Assembly (NCBI RefSeq): GCF_014696925.1
Contig: NZ_JACJQY010000008.1
Coordinates: 62,001 to 126,000, forward strand
Source: Phormidium tenue FACHB-1050
GTDB taxonomy: Bacteria; Cyanobacteriota; Cyanobacteriia; Pseudanabaenales; Pseudanabaenaceae
DNA length: 64,000 nucleotides
Direction of reading: 5' to 3'
Shown: positions 32,043 to 39,910 of the stretch, in pieces
Layout of the letters: each line of letters opens with the position of its first letter
Numbering within the stretch: position 1 is the first letter of the stretch
Made by a program: the position numbers and the translations under genes
Notes under the pieces: model-generated
What the model was told of the DNA's origin: nothing
Database searches by the model: none
What the model saw: the letters and a program-made list of their open reading frames with translations, nothing else

Positions 32043-32639
32043 TTATGAATTAAACACCTTGCTCATATAATCCTTATTCCAATCATCAGCAAGCCATTCT
32101 TTAAAGAAATACTCTTTATTTTGCTCGTTAATTAGCTGCTCAATAGGGCGGCTTCTCTCGACGTACCTATATAAGAAATGGCTGATCTGTGTCTGCGTGA
32201 GTTGATTCACTAAGCTAATCGCTTGATCGTAGCTACCTAGATCAACAGCTAAATCTGCAAGATTATCCATAAACGGATCGCCACTTGTCTTAAACTTCAG
32301 TCGTTTATATGCAGGATCAATATCAAGGTGAGGTCTATCCTTTTGCGCTTCTTCGCATGGCTCAAATTTATTAAGCTCTATCAGGTCACGGGTAAACAGA
32401 TTTTGCAGCAATTCATAGTCTGAAGCGATCGCCCTCAAGCTAAGCGTAGAGCTATGCAGAGCTAATATTTCTTGTAATAGGCGATCGCCTTCGTGTGCAA
32501 TATATTCCCCAATTTCATATTGGTGTTGCTCTAATCGTTCGAGCAGATGTAGAAACAATACTTTAAACTTTTGCGATCGCGCATAGCTTACAGGCTCGAT
32601 TGTGGTGATGTAGCGATCGTGTGAGTAGATTTGAAGCAT
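32043..32639 (-). CDS. Hypothetical protein after the tail tube gene
   Basis: Starts at ATG 32639; a GTG at 32645 is two codons upstream. The 198-residue protein is mostly helical and shares LRAIASDYELLQNLF and RPIEQ with the gene at 29745. Its place between tail tube and tape measure is that of tail assembly chaperones, but the sequence does not prove it and no slippery site was found. Confidence 0.5.
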   Translation of the reverse strand: MLQIYSHDRYITTIEPVSYARSQKFKVLFLHLLERLEQHQYEIGEYIAHEGDRLLQEILALHSSTLSLRAIASDYELLQNLFTRDLIELNKFEPCEEAQKDRPHLDIDPAYKRLKFKTSGDPFMDNLADLAVDLGSYDQAISLVNQLTQTQISHFLYRYVERSRPIEQLINEQNKEYFFKEWLADDWNKDYMSKVFNS

Positions 32640-32643
32640 AAGC

Positions 32644-32685
32644 ACAAAAAAGCAGTATCCATAGGATAGGATACTGCTTTTTTGT
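32644..32685 (-). terminator. Terminator downstream of the tail tube gene
   Basis: A 17-bp perfect stem (32644-32660 with 32669-32685) with A and T runs at the ends. It should stop minus-strand transcription from the tail genes before the 32.0 kb gene. Confidence 0.75.
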
Positions 32686-32777
32686 TTAGCCTAGAGAGAA
32701 CTCAACGGCATTCGTAATAGCAGGAATAGAAAAGGTAGAAGAGTTCTATTTCTGTGTGACATTTTGTTATCTATATA

Positions 32778-33572
32778 CTAGCATCGAGCTAAGCGATTTG
32801 GATAGATCAACTGGAATCCACCAGTGACCCTAAAGTTAAGACTGATTTCACCGCCACCAAATTCAAACTCTGCATTCTCGGTAAGGTTCGCAGACACGCT
32901 ATCAAAGATAAAGTGACCAACATCCTTATTGATATTCACAAAGAAGATATCAGCAGTGTAATCCACTTGCGGCGTAGTGCTTAGGTAGTCAGAGTTTGTA
33001 GAGTCGTAGGGGACGTAAAAAGTGACGTAACGACGCGCCGCCACAACATCAGTAGAAAACAATAACGCGCCGTCCGCACCTTGCGCCCAACTATTAGGGG
33101 TAGCAGCGTTAAACGAGCCGAAAGTCTGCCTAGTCAACTCAAACTCTCTACCCTCATTAGTCAGGTAATAGGCGTAAGAATTGGTATTGTTAGCCGTCGC
33201 TCCAAATCCACTGTAGCCGCTGGTAGAAGCAGCATAAGAGCCTGTAGTAACTTCGATGGATTTAGCAAAAGCAGTAGTTTTAGTACCGTTTGCTAATTCC
33301 AAACCAAAGAACGCCGCCAAAACTTCCTTAGTTTTACCTCCATAGGTAAAGGAAAGAGTCGGTTTGCGTTCGTTTACATAGCTATCGCTGACAATCTGTT
33401 CACCTAAGCAGTTTACTGATGTGATTTCAGTCTCAGTTATGCCACTGTTATATGTGCCATTGGAAGGGGCTGCGATCATCAATGGACGGTTAAGCGAGGG
33501 ATTTGCAATGTTTTTGGTTTTCAGAATTACTTGGGTAATCCCCTGAACGCCATTATTAATAAGTTTTGCCAT
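32778..33572 (-). CDS. Probable major tail tube protein
   Basis: The 264-residue protein is beta-rich throughout (TEITSVNCLGEQIVSDSYVN, KPTLSFTYGGKTKEVLAAFF, VSANLTENAEFEFGGGEISL). The size, composition and position upstream of the tape measure fit a major tail protein of a siphovirus. The assignment is by context, not by a named motif. It is flanked downstream by a strong terminator, as highly expressed tail tube genes often are. Confidence 0.55.
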   Translation of the reverse strand: MAKLINNGVQGITQVILKTKNIANPSLNRPLMIAAPSNGTYNSGITETEITSVNCLGEQIVSDSYVNERKPTLSFTYGGKTKEVLAAFFGLELANGTKTTAFAKSIEVTTGSYAASTSGYSGFGATANNTNSYAYYLTNEGREFELTRQTFGSFNAATPNSWAQGADGALLFSTDVVAARRYVTFYVPYDSTNSDYLSTTPQVDYTADIFFVNINKDVGHFIFDSVSANLTENAEFEFGGGEISLNFRVTGGFQLIYPNRLARC

Positions 33573-33602
33573 TGTTTAAGGCTCCGATAAATTGAGTAAA
33601 AA

Positions 33603-33980
33603 TTAGGATGCAAGAGTATCGCCAGCCGCCGTGTAGATTGTTGGCAACATGACTTGATTGTTGGTGTAAGTTGTTTGTCCGATCTGAGTGCCAAGAGCGA
33701 TCGTGAAAGGTGCAGTAGTTGCACTGGCTAGATTCGTAGGGTCATACGTGTCGTCGTAATTTGCGGGGTATTCATACTCTCTAACCGCAATTTTCCATAC
33801 GCCACCTGTAAACTCTGGTGTATGGGTAATTCGTTTAAGCAATCGGACTGCACTATTGATCGTTGCGTAGTAATCAATAATGTTTCGCGTTGTATCTTCA
33901 AAAAGCCTTGCTGTAGGAGTCAGCGTTCTACTAATCGTGATCGCAGGGGTCACGCTATTAGCAATTCCTGTAAGTGCCAT
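33603..33980 (-). CDS. Head-tail or tail structural protein, 125 aa
   Basis: Begins MALTGIANSVTPAITISRTL and contains FTGGVWKIAVREYEYPANYD. It is the first gene after late promoter copy 3 and lies 30 bases before the tail tube gene. A tail or connector component is likely; no family recognised. Confidence 0.5.
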   Translation of the reverse strand: MALTGIANSVTPAITISRTLTPTARLFEDTTRNIIDYYATINSAVRLLKRITHTPEFTGGVWKIAVREYEYPANYDDTYDPTNLASATTAPFTIALGTQIGQTTYTNNQVMLPTIYTAAGDTLAS

Positions 33981-34012
33981 AAAATCAAACCTTAGCTAAG
34001 GGTATTTCCTGC

Positions 34013-34041
34013 AAAATAAAGCAGAGGTTTAGATTTGGCAA
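34013..34041 (-). promoter_or_regulatory. Phage late promoter, copy 3 (tail genes)
   Basis: TTGCCA (34041-34036), 17-base spacer with CTCTGCTT, TATTTT (34018-34013) on the minus strand, about 26 bases before the likely transcript-to-ATG distance of the 33980 gene. Confidence 0.75.
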
Positions 34042-34105
34042 ATTAAAAGAGGTTGTAGCAAATTTGCTACAACCTCGAAATATAACTTTTATATAACTTT
34101 TTCCT

Positions 34106-34450
34106 TTAAGCTAAATTTAGATCAATGCTCACGACCTCTATCAAGTCTGAGTCTTCAAACATAAGCGGTGCTGCATCTTTAAGATTGATAATCGCTTGCT
34201 GACGAGTATCTCCAAATGAAGAGAGATAATTTAACTCGTTGCAAGTAGCAGAGAAAGCTTCAGCTTCATGATCCCACTCAATTAAAATTTGACCTTTCGG
34301 TCCTGATTGAATATGCAACGCGATCGCCTCTTTGATATTCGCGATCGCAGCATCCTTAGTCTCACCCCGACTCACGCACCCGATAAGGCTAGGCACTGAG
34401 GCGCAGAAAATACCGTCTTCATTTTGAGAAATTAATACTAAAAAGTCCAT
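34106..34450 (-). CDS. HicB-like/UPF0150 protein, orphan
   Basis: Starts at ATG 34450 (MDFLVLISQNEDGIFCASVP), four bases after the stop of the gene upstream. SVPSLIGCVSRGETKDAAIANIKEAI is the classic HicB partial RNase H-like fold, and the same pattern recurs at NYLSSFGDTRQQAIINLKDA, so the domain is duplicated. No HicA toxin is adjacent and the C-terminal DNA-binding domain of true HicB antitoxins is not visible. It may be a free-standing antitoxin-like protein. Confidence 0.7.
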   Translation of the reverse strand: MDFLVLISQNEDGIFCASVPSLIGCVSRGETKDAAIANIKEAIALHIQSGPKGQILIEWDHEAEAFSATCNELNYLSSFGDTRQQAIINLKDAAPLMFEDSDLIEVVSIDLNLA

Positions 34451-34454
34451 TTTT

Positions 34455-34901
34455 TTAAGCCGAAAGAGTAAATTTAAGTCGTCCACCCGCACTATTCCCG
34501 ATCGCCGTGCGGTATAGATAATTCCAATCAAGGGAATTTACGTCAAGCTTTAGCCCACTGCACTGAGTTTGGGAGAAATAGTTAACGAGCAGATTGATGA
34601 TATTTGAATCATTATGCTCCTCAAATACCCAAGCTAATACCCTTGGCACATCGTACACATCGCCATAATTTGAGAGCAAATATACAATCTCCCAAAATTC
34701 ACGGCGATCGCCTCCATAGCCTTTCCCACCTGTGCGATATATCAATAGCAGGGGAAACTTATCGGTAGAGTTAAAATCGCCTAAGTAGCTGACATCTTCT
34801 ACCACAGTAATCGCAGCATCTAACGCCTCCCCTGCTTCGTTGAGGCGATCTTTGAGGTATTCCCCTAGGTTCTCTAAGTGATGGTCAATTGGTGCTGTCA
34901 T
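34455..34901 (-). CDS. Tail-terminator-like protein, 148 aa
   Basis: The 148-residue protein has the alternating strand-helix layout of tail terminator (Gp17/neck) proteins: LKDRLNEAGEALDAAITVVE, FPLLLIYRTGGKGYGG and REFWEIVYLLSNYGDV. It lies between the Mu gpG-like protein and the tail genes, where a terminator is expected. Name by context. Confidence 0.45.
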   Translation of the reverse strand: MTAPIDHHLENLGEYLKDRLNEAGEALDAAITVVEDVSYLGDFNSTDKFPLLLIYRTGGKGYGGDRREFWEIVYLLSNYGDVYDVPRVLAWVFEEHNDSNIINLLVNYFSQTQCSGLKLDVNSLDWNYLYRTAIGNSAGGRLKFTLSA

Positions 34902-34989
34902 TTTTATTTTTATGATATATTGATTTTCTGCGATCGCTTATCTAGGGTATAACCACGCCCGAACCTAGTTGATAGGCGATCGCATCCAT

Positions 34990-35062
34990 AGCGGTGTGGA
35001 GGAGTGGCTACCTCGTGGGTCTCATAATCCCAAGATCACTGGTTCGATCCCAGTCACCGCCA
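34990..35062 (+). tRNA. tRNA with CAT anticodon (Met or Ile2)
   Basis: A 73-base cloverleaf: acceptor 34990-34996 with 35055-35061 (six pairs; position 1-72 is A-C), D stem GAGG/CCTC, anticodon loop CTCATAA with CAT at 35022-35024, T arm ACTGG-TTCGATC-CCAGT and discriminator A at 35062; CCA is not encoded. The elongator-type T loop argues against initiator tRNA; lysidine-modified Ile is possible. It lies on the plus strand, antisense to the late operon, with its 3' end touching the gpG-like stop. Confidence 0.85.
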
Positions 35063-35551
35063 TTAAGTCTCACCCGTCAAAATATAATTCTCAATCGCCT
35101 TCTCAACCAACGTACTAAGCGAATCAGTGTGAGCTAAAAAGGGGCGCGTATTGTTGTTAAATCCTTGGGGTAAGTTTGTGCCAAATTCAATAAAATCGCT
35201 ACCAGCTTGAAAAAAATTTGCGGCGCTTCGCGGCGAAAATGTTGTAGCTGAACTAGATTGCAGTGAGTTTAGTAATGCGCCTGTATCTCGCAATATCTGA
35301 CCATTGCGCCGCCTTCCACCTCTTGCATTGAGAGTAGAATCTTTTAGCCTATCCCATGCAAAACCATTGGATGCAGTGCCGCCTGATTCCGTGCGAGGTG
35401 CATTTGCAAAAACGTCATCGGTGTAGCTGCTAATTACGAGCGCGACAAGGCTAGCTACAGGTTTTAGATCTGATGCGCGATCGCTTATGCCTTGCAATTC
35501 CGTTAAAATAATATCTATTGCTGAATAATCAATACTGATAAATCGCGACAT
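35063..35551 (-). CDS. Mu gpG-like virion morphogenesis protein
   Basis: The 162-residue protein shows FAWDRLKDSTLNARGGRRRN then GQILRDTGALLNSLQ and DFIEFGTNLPQGFNNNTRPF, the typical pattern of the phage virion morphogenesis family (Mu gpG / HK97 gp10 type), needed for head-tail joining. It lies with the MuF-like protein upstream, as in Mu-type head modules. Confidence 0.75.
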   Translation of the reverse strand: MSRFISIDYSAIDIILTELQGISDRASDLKPVASLVALVISSYTDDVFANAPRTESGGTASNGFAWDRLKDSTLNARGGRRRNGQILRDTGALLNSLQSSSATTFSPRSAANFFQAGSDFIEFGTNLPQGFNNNTRPFLAHTDSLSTLVEKAIENYILTGET

Positions 35552-35552
35552 T

Positions 35553-35756
35553 ATGAAGCTCTCCGATGTCTCCCTACATACTAAGGTAAAAGCAAATTAC
35601 GTGACACGCGATCGCGCAACGATGATCGGCGAAATTGTCAGCGAAGAAATTAAAAAGCCAGCAAGCGGGGGACAGTTTCAAGTATTGGTGCAATATGAGA
35701 GAGAGTCATCGCCTCGATGGGTAGCAGGGGGAAACCTCGTTAAGATTACTTGGTAA
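35553..35756 (+). CDS. 67-residue hypothetical protein
   Basis: Begins one base after the start codon of the divergent gpG-like gene (MKLSDVSLHTKVKANYVTRD) and ends PRWVAGGNLVKITW. The strand-rich sequence resembles small KOW/SH3-like folds of phage accessory proteins, but no motif confirms it. It converges with the 35746 gene. Confidence 0.5.
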   Translation: MKLSDVSLHTKVKANYVTRDRATMIGEIVSEEIKKPASGGQFQVLVQYERESSPRWVAGGNLVKITW

Positions 35757-35940
35757 TACAAGTATCAGTCCATCGCTTCTCAGCAAAATCGCGCTCATCT
35801 TGAGTTTTTGCTTCTAGCATTTTAGTAAGCAAGATATCGCAGCTTGATACGGGTTTGGGGCGTGTGCTTATGTAGATTCCAGCGATCGCGCCTGTGGCTG
35901 CTAATGCGATCGCGGTAATGAGGATGACTTTTTTGCTCAT
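35746..35940 (-). CDS. Small membrane or secreted protein, 64 aa
   Basis: Begins MSKKVILITAIALAATGAIA, a signal anchor or signal peptide, followed by STRPKPVSSCDILLTKMLEA and two cysteines (C34, C61) that could form a disulphide. Accessory protein of unknown role; it may act in the periplasm. Confidence 0.5.
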   Translation of the reverse strand: MSKKVILITAIALAATGAIAGIYISTRPKPVSSCDILLTKMLEAKTQDERDFAEKRWTDTCITK

Positions 35941-35981
35941 GATATTTTTGTGGTGTCGTAATTAATTACGGTAGCAGAAAA

Positions 35982-36194
35982 TTACAAAAAGAATTTTTTA
36001 TAAAGCTCATTAACCCGTCTATTTTGTTGTTGAGCTTCTAGTAACTGCATTTGCGATCGCCATAATAACCGCAACCCTTCAATTTCTATTCTTGCATGTT
36101 CAGATGATTCTGCTATAACCTTGTCAATTCGCAACCCATCTAGTCGTTTTTGCTCAGCAATTAACTCGCTTTCTGTTGGTAGTTCAAGAGACAT
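35982..36194 (-). CDS. 70-residue helical hypothetical protein
   Basis: The product is almost wholly helical and charged (ESELIAEQKRLDGLRIDKVI, LLWRSQMQLLEAQQQNRRVN), likely a coiled coil. It is co-oriented with the ParB-like gene 41 bases upstream. Confidence 0.5.
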   Translation of the reverse strand: MSLELPTESELIAEQKRLDGLRIDKVIAESSEHARIEIEGLRLLWRSQMQLLEAQQQNRRVNELYKKFFL

Positions 36195-36234
36195 AGTTTA
36201 GAGGCTTGGCGGGTTTTGTTGGTTTTATTTTAGC

Positions 36235-37122
36235 TTAGGCGGCTTTATCTTTCCACCATGCATCAAAATCCTTAACTGGGAAAATATTGCTTGTTGTTTC
36301 TTTGATGAGTTTTAAAGGCTTTCTCAAAATGAAATTTTTTAAAACCGTAGTTGCTTTACGGTAATCATGCATCCGTTTAGTTGATCCGTTATTTAAACGC
36401 ATGGCGACAAGGTTTCGCTCTTTAAAATACAAGTTACGGAGAGATATTGCGGCTGAATCCTCTTCAGCATTGGCAGACACAGGGAACCCAGTATGCAAAA
36501 CCTTCAAAAACTGTTCCAGCCTCAAATGATTTTCAGAGTAATAAGCTTTTGCAACAGGAGCCAAAAAAGGAGCGTAAGTAATTCGACCATTAGCGTTAAA
36601 CCTTTTGCAGGCAAACTCAATAGCATCAAAATGCTTTTTCAAGGCTTCAACTTGATCAAATTTAGAAAGAGAGGGAGGCAGCCCATCAGAATCAAATCCA
36701 AAAAAGCAGCAATTCAAAATAGAAAGATGTATAGACGTTACGGATAAACCCTCAAGACTTGCCAAATTGACTGAGGATCTAGGCATTCCCATGTCAATCC
36801 CATAGATCGCATTACTAGGCAATCCTCGGATAACTATAAAATCAATATTGCACCCCGACTTAGCAACAGCTAGAAGCCTGTGCTGTCCGTCAATCAGAAA
36901 CCCTTCTGAGCAAAATGATATTGCAGATCCAAGGCTCCACTGTCCTGACTTCATCGCCTTAGCATATCTATTCACCACCTTTTCAGACGGTCTCCTTTGG
37001 TTCCCAATCATCAAATCAAGCCAAGTTTTAGCGACTGAAGGCGTGACTGTGACTACTTCTGAGCTGATAATTTTAGAAGCAGTTGATTGCAAGCTATCAG
37101 GATTTTGAGATAATTGACTCAT
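36235..37122 (-). CDS. ParB/Srx-fold-like phage protein
   Basis: The 295-residue protein has the ParB-type N-terminal pattern: NQRRPSEKVVNRYAKAMKSG, then FLIDGQHRLLAVAKSG with the DGQHR core and VIRGLPSNAIYGIDMGMPRS. Such ParB-like proteins occur in many phages and plasmids as DNA-binding or nuclease-like proteins of uncertain role. The C-terminal half is helical. Two 43-bp repeats with inverted repeats lie directly upstream and may be its binding sites. Confidence 0.7.
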   Translation of the reverse strand: MSQLSQNPDSLQSTASKIISSEVVTVTPSVAKTWLDLMIGNQRRPSEKVVNRYAKAMKSGQWSLGSAISFCSEGFLIDGQHRLLAVAKSGCNIDFIVIRGLPSNAIYGIDMGMPRSSVNLASLEGLSVTSIHLSILNCCFFGFDSDGLPPSLSKFDQVEALKKHFDAIEFACKRFNANGRITYAPFLAPVAKAYYSENHLRLEQFLKVLHTGFPVSANAEEDSAAISLRNLYFKERNLVAMRLNNGSTKRMHDYRKATTVLKNFILRKPLKLIKETTSNIFPVKDFDAWWKDKAA

Positions 37123-37150
37123 TGGTATATACCTTGAATGTTTTGTGAGC

Positions 37151-37236
37151 TAGTCGTTGACGCGACTAGCTTTATTTTTGCACAAAATAAAGATAGTCGT
37201 TGACGCGACTAGCTTTATTTTTGCACAAAATAAAGA
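37151..37236. repeat. Two perfect 43-bp direct repeats upstream of the ParB-like gene
   Basis: Copies 37151-37193 and 37194-37236 are identical. Each contains an inverted repeat TAGTCG/CGACTA and a 9-bp hairpin CTTTATTTT/AAAATAAAG. They occupy most of the 133-base gap before the ParB-like start at 37122. Confidence 0.85.
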
Positions 37237-37255
37237 TAATTTGATCAATAGATAT

Positions 37256-38170
37256 TTACCGCCATCCTTTTTGTAGCGGCGCTAATACGCGATTGTTAGG
37301 ATCAAGATTTGGGTCATCAATCATCTTCTGATGTGCGGGATTAATCCTAGGGAGTAGAACTGATATCGTTGAGCGGCAATTAAAATGTAAACTAGGACGA
37401 AATTTATCTGAATCTGCGATAGGGAACACAATCCCGTTGCGAGTTTTGCAAATATCCGTCACGCGATCATCTGCGATCGCTAAAAACCTACAGTGAGTTG
37501 CGAGCGATGATTGCTTAAAAGTCTCAACCCTCGACTGAGAGTAAGCATTAGTAGTTTCAGTTCGAGATATCGTAGCCGCCCTTGCCTGACTCACGTTCAG
37601 GGTATCTTGAATCAATGCATTTACCTGTTTGGGCGGCATTGGATAACCCGTATCAGGTTGCGTGATCATGCTCTGTGAGAGATTATTCTTAACCCGTTCC
37701 AATATCTCTTTGGAGTAATCACCCGCGATCTTCAAGTTGCGAGAAAGGATCGCTTTGACCGATGCTTTGGGGCGATCAAATACTGAAAATGGTTTAAGGT
37801 CAAATATCTGTTTGATTAAATCTGATACTTTCGCATACTGTGCAGAATTATATTTCTGTGGGATAGCCGCCCTAAGTTCTTTGATCGCGTCCTTACTCCC
37901 AGACTTATAGCCTTTATCCCAAGTCACATTAAGCGTTTTGGCGATATCAGGAGCTAGATCCCAATTGAGTTTCGCAATCTCGCTTAACGATTTTCCTTGT
38001 GCTTCCTTCTTCAACTTCTTGACAGCCGATCGCGTCGCGTCGTTCATGGCTTTCAGCGTTGCGAGTTCGATGCTATCCATGCTGCCAATAATTTCATCAA
38101 TTGGCATGAGATCGGGTGCATCGCTATATCGGAATGTGCCGAAAACTGAATCAAATAGAGCGCTGGTCAT
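37256..38170 (-). CDS. MuF-like minor head protein (SPP1 gp7 family)
   Basis: The 304-residue protein has the C-terminal MuF signature: RAATISRTETTNAYSQSR, then FLAIADDRVTDICKTRNGIV and PSLHFNCRSTISVLLPR. Members sit inside the capsid near the portal and help DNA delivery. The N-terminal two thirds are helical. It starts at ATG 38170, 24 bases from its own TTGACA promoter. Confidence 0.85.
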   Translation of the reverse strand: MTSALFDSVFGTFRYSDAPDLMPIDEIIGSMDSIELATLKAMNDATRSAVKKLKKEAQGKSLSEIAKLNWDLAPDIAKTLNVTWDKGYKSGSKDAIKELRAAIPQKYNSAQYAKVSDLIKQIFDLKPFSVFDRPKASVKAILSRNLKIAGDYSKEILERVKNNLSQSMITQPDTGYPMPPKQVNALIQDTLNVSQARAATISRTETTNAYSQSRVETFKQSSLATHCRFLAIADDRVTDICKTRNGIVFPIADSDKFRPSLHFNCRSTISVLLPRINPAHQKMIDDPNLDPNNRVLAPLQKGWR

Positions 38171-38193
38171 GGGGCGATCGCTGGTAGATATGC

Positions 38194-38222
38194 CCTATAT
38201 TGTACGCGATCGATTTTGTCAA
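38194..38222 (-). promoter_or_regulatory. Promoter of the MuF-like gene
   Basis: TTGACA (38222-38217), 17-base spacer and TATAGG (38199-38194) on the minus strand. The spacer shares AAATC with the late promoter copies but lacks the CTCTGC element, so it may be a variant. Confidence 0.5.
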
Positions 38223-38223
38223 A

Positions 38224-38679
38224 TTAAAAATCAATCTTAGTCCCCCCAGTTCGCATCCCCACTACAGGGGCGCGATTAGTAGCACCGATACTCACACCGA
38301 TCGCCACTTCGCCATCGATATAGCTAGCCATCAATGCATCAAGTTCTTTTTGCCCTTGCGTACAGAATTGCGAAAGGATTCTCCCGCTTTCGTCTGACGG
38401 CTCCATACCTGTGTAATAAATGCCAAGAACCTCACACACAGTAAGGTTGATCGTAATACTAGCAAGCAATTTCTTGGCGTTCTCATCAGTAAGATTTAGA
38501 GGGACTTTATACCTCTCTTTGAGGCGCATATTAATACCGCCCTCAACTCGACAGGCGATCGCTTCTACATCAGGGGAGGGAATCACGCCGCGCCCATAAG
38601 CTGTTTGCGTCCCGCCCATTTGCAAACGTGGTTTCAAAACCACATTTATTTCTTCAAGTGTTGTAAATTGCAATGACAT
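38224..38679 (-). CDS. Head-tail connector-like protein, 151 aa
   Basis: The sequence MSLQFTTLEEINVVLKPRLQ with EAIACRVEGGINMRLKERYK and CEVLGIYYTGMEP has the helical layout of small head-completion proteins (DUF1320/gp36-like). It lies between capsid and MuF-like genes, as expected. Name by pattern and place. Confidence 0.55.
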   Translation of the reverse strand: MSLQFTTLEEINVVLKPRLQMGGTQTAYGRGVIPSPDVEAIACRVEGGINMRLKERYKVPLNLTDENAKKLLASITINLTVCEVLGIYYTGMEPSDESGRILSQFCTQGQKELDALMASYIDGEVAIGVSIGATNRAPVVGMRTGGTKIDF

Positions 38680-38699
38680 TTTCTATCTCCTAAATAATC

Positions 38700-38739
38700 A
38701 AAAAGACCATATTGTTACCAGTAACAATATGGTCTTTTT
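38700..38739 (-). terminator. Terminator of the major capsid gene
   Basis: A 19-bp perfect stem (38700-38718 with 38721-38739), CA loop, A and T runs at the ends. It sits after the capsid stop in transcription order and probably trims or partly stops the capsid message. Confidence 0.8.
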
Positions 38740-38794
38740 AGCAAGGGTTTGCCTCAACGCTAAAGATAGTGGTTAACCTTGCTATGTCTATATT

Positions 38795-39907
38795 CTAAAC
38801 GACTTTTCGGGCAGCAATATAGCGAGGATCGCGAACTACTGGTACAAAGTTGGCGACGGCTGTAGTCCAGTAACGGTGTGGAACATCGTCTGTTTTTTGA
38901 CCATTGACCACGTAAATACCAGATGCTAAACGGTTCTCAATGGTAGGGACAAACCCGCGCTCGATATAGCCATCCCATCCAAAGAAGTAGTAACCAGTAT
39001 TAGCCCCTACTGCGAGATAGAATTTATCACTGATAGTAGCGTTAGCTTGTTCTTCAGAGTATTTCGCATCATTGATGATGACTTCAGCCCCTGTATTAGG
39101 GTTAACACGTTCGGCGATCAACTCTTTGACCATGTTATCGCTTAGAAATACACCTGTAAGATCTTGCGATGTAGTGCCACTCCCACCAGTGCGAGTAAGC
39201 CAAGCGATCTTTGCTTCATTACTCGCAGCAACTTGCCGCAATTGGGCGCGATGCATTGAGATGTTATCAGGGAATTTACCAAGGGTATTGTAGACAGTCT
39301 CAGCGTGAGATTCTAGGTTAGCCAATGGTGTGCAAGTAGTTGGAGCGCTCCATAAAGCGCCGCCCGATAGAGCAGATGGGATATGTCCACTGGTTACGGG
39401 ATAGCTGACGGAAAAACTGCCCTTAGAGATAGGATCGGTAAATGTGCAACTACCAGTAAGAGCGATGTCCATAGCCAATCGCATCGACTTATCGTAAATC
39501 GAAGGGACTAGATCGGCGATCGTGCCGAAAAAGTAATCTTCGATCGCTTGCTTTAGTTCAGTCGATAAGCCGCCTTGCTGCAATTCAATTAATTGCTTTT
39601 GATCGCGTTCATTCCACTGGTATTTTTTCCCGATCTTGCAGTTCCCCAATAGCTCCTCATTGAGAACCATTTGGGGACGGCTTGGAGGTACTTCTGCATC
39701 TTCGGCGATAATCGTCGCTAAGGTCGGACGGTGTACGACCATGCGATTGATTAGGATGGTGCGACTAGGATAAGAGGTAGCAGGAATAAGGCGATCTAAT
39801 CGAGAGCGATCGACAGGATTACGCAAGCGCCAATCGGTTTGATCTACAGCCGTGCGCCATACATCCTTATTCTCGCGACGTTCTAGAAATTCATAAATTG
39901 AAGACAT
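38795..39907 (-). CDS. Major capsid protein (phage_cap_E-like)
   Basis: The 370-residue protein has the E-type capsid look: SYPSRTILINRMVVHRPTLA near the N-terminus, FFGTIADLVPSIYDKSMRLA, GGALWSAPTTCTPLANLESH, and a C-terminal VPHRYWTTAVANFVPVVRDP. It should form the HK97-fold shell. It follows the protease/scaffold and decoration genes and precedes a strong hairpin. Confidence 0.78.
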   Translation of the reverse strand: MSSIYEFLERRENKDVWRTAVDQTDWRLRNPVDRSRLDRLIPATSYPSRTILINRMVVHRPTLATIIAEDAEVPPSRPQMVLNEELLGNCKIGKKYQWNERDQKQLIELQQGGLSTELKQAIEDYFFGTIADLVPSIYDKSMRLAMDIALTGSCTFTDPISKGSFSVSYPVTSGHIPSALSGGALWSAPTTCTPLANLESHAETVYNTLGKFPDNISMHRAQLRQVAASNEAKIAWLTRTGGSGTTSQDLTGVFLSDNMVKELIAERVNPNTGAEVIINDAKYSEEQANATISDKFYLAVGANTGYYFFGWDGYIERGFVPTIENRLASGIYVVNGQKTDDVPHRYWTTAVANFVPVVRDPRYIAARKVV

Positions 39908-39910
39908 GGT

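Noticed and set aside
34106-34450. A complete HicAB toxin-antitoxin pair
   Set aside because: No HicA-like gene lies on either side; only the HicB-like part is supported.
37151-37236. A CRISPR array
   Set aside because: There are only two abutting copies with no spacers, and each has internal hairpins; it is a tandem repeat.
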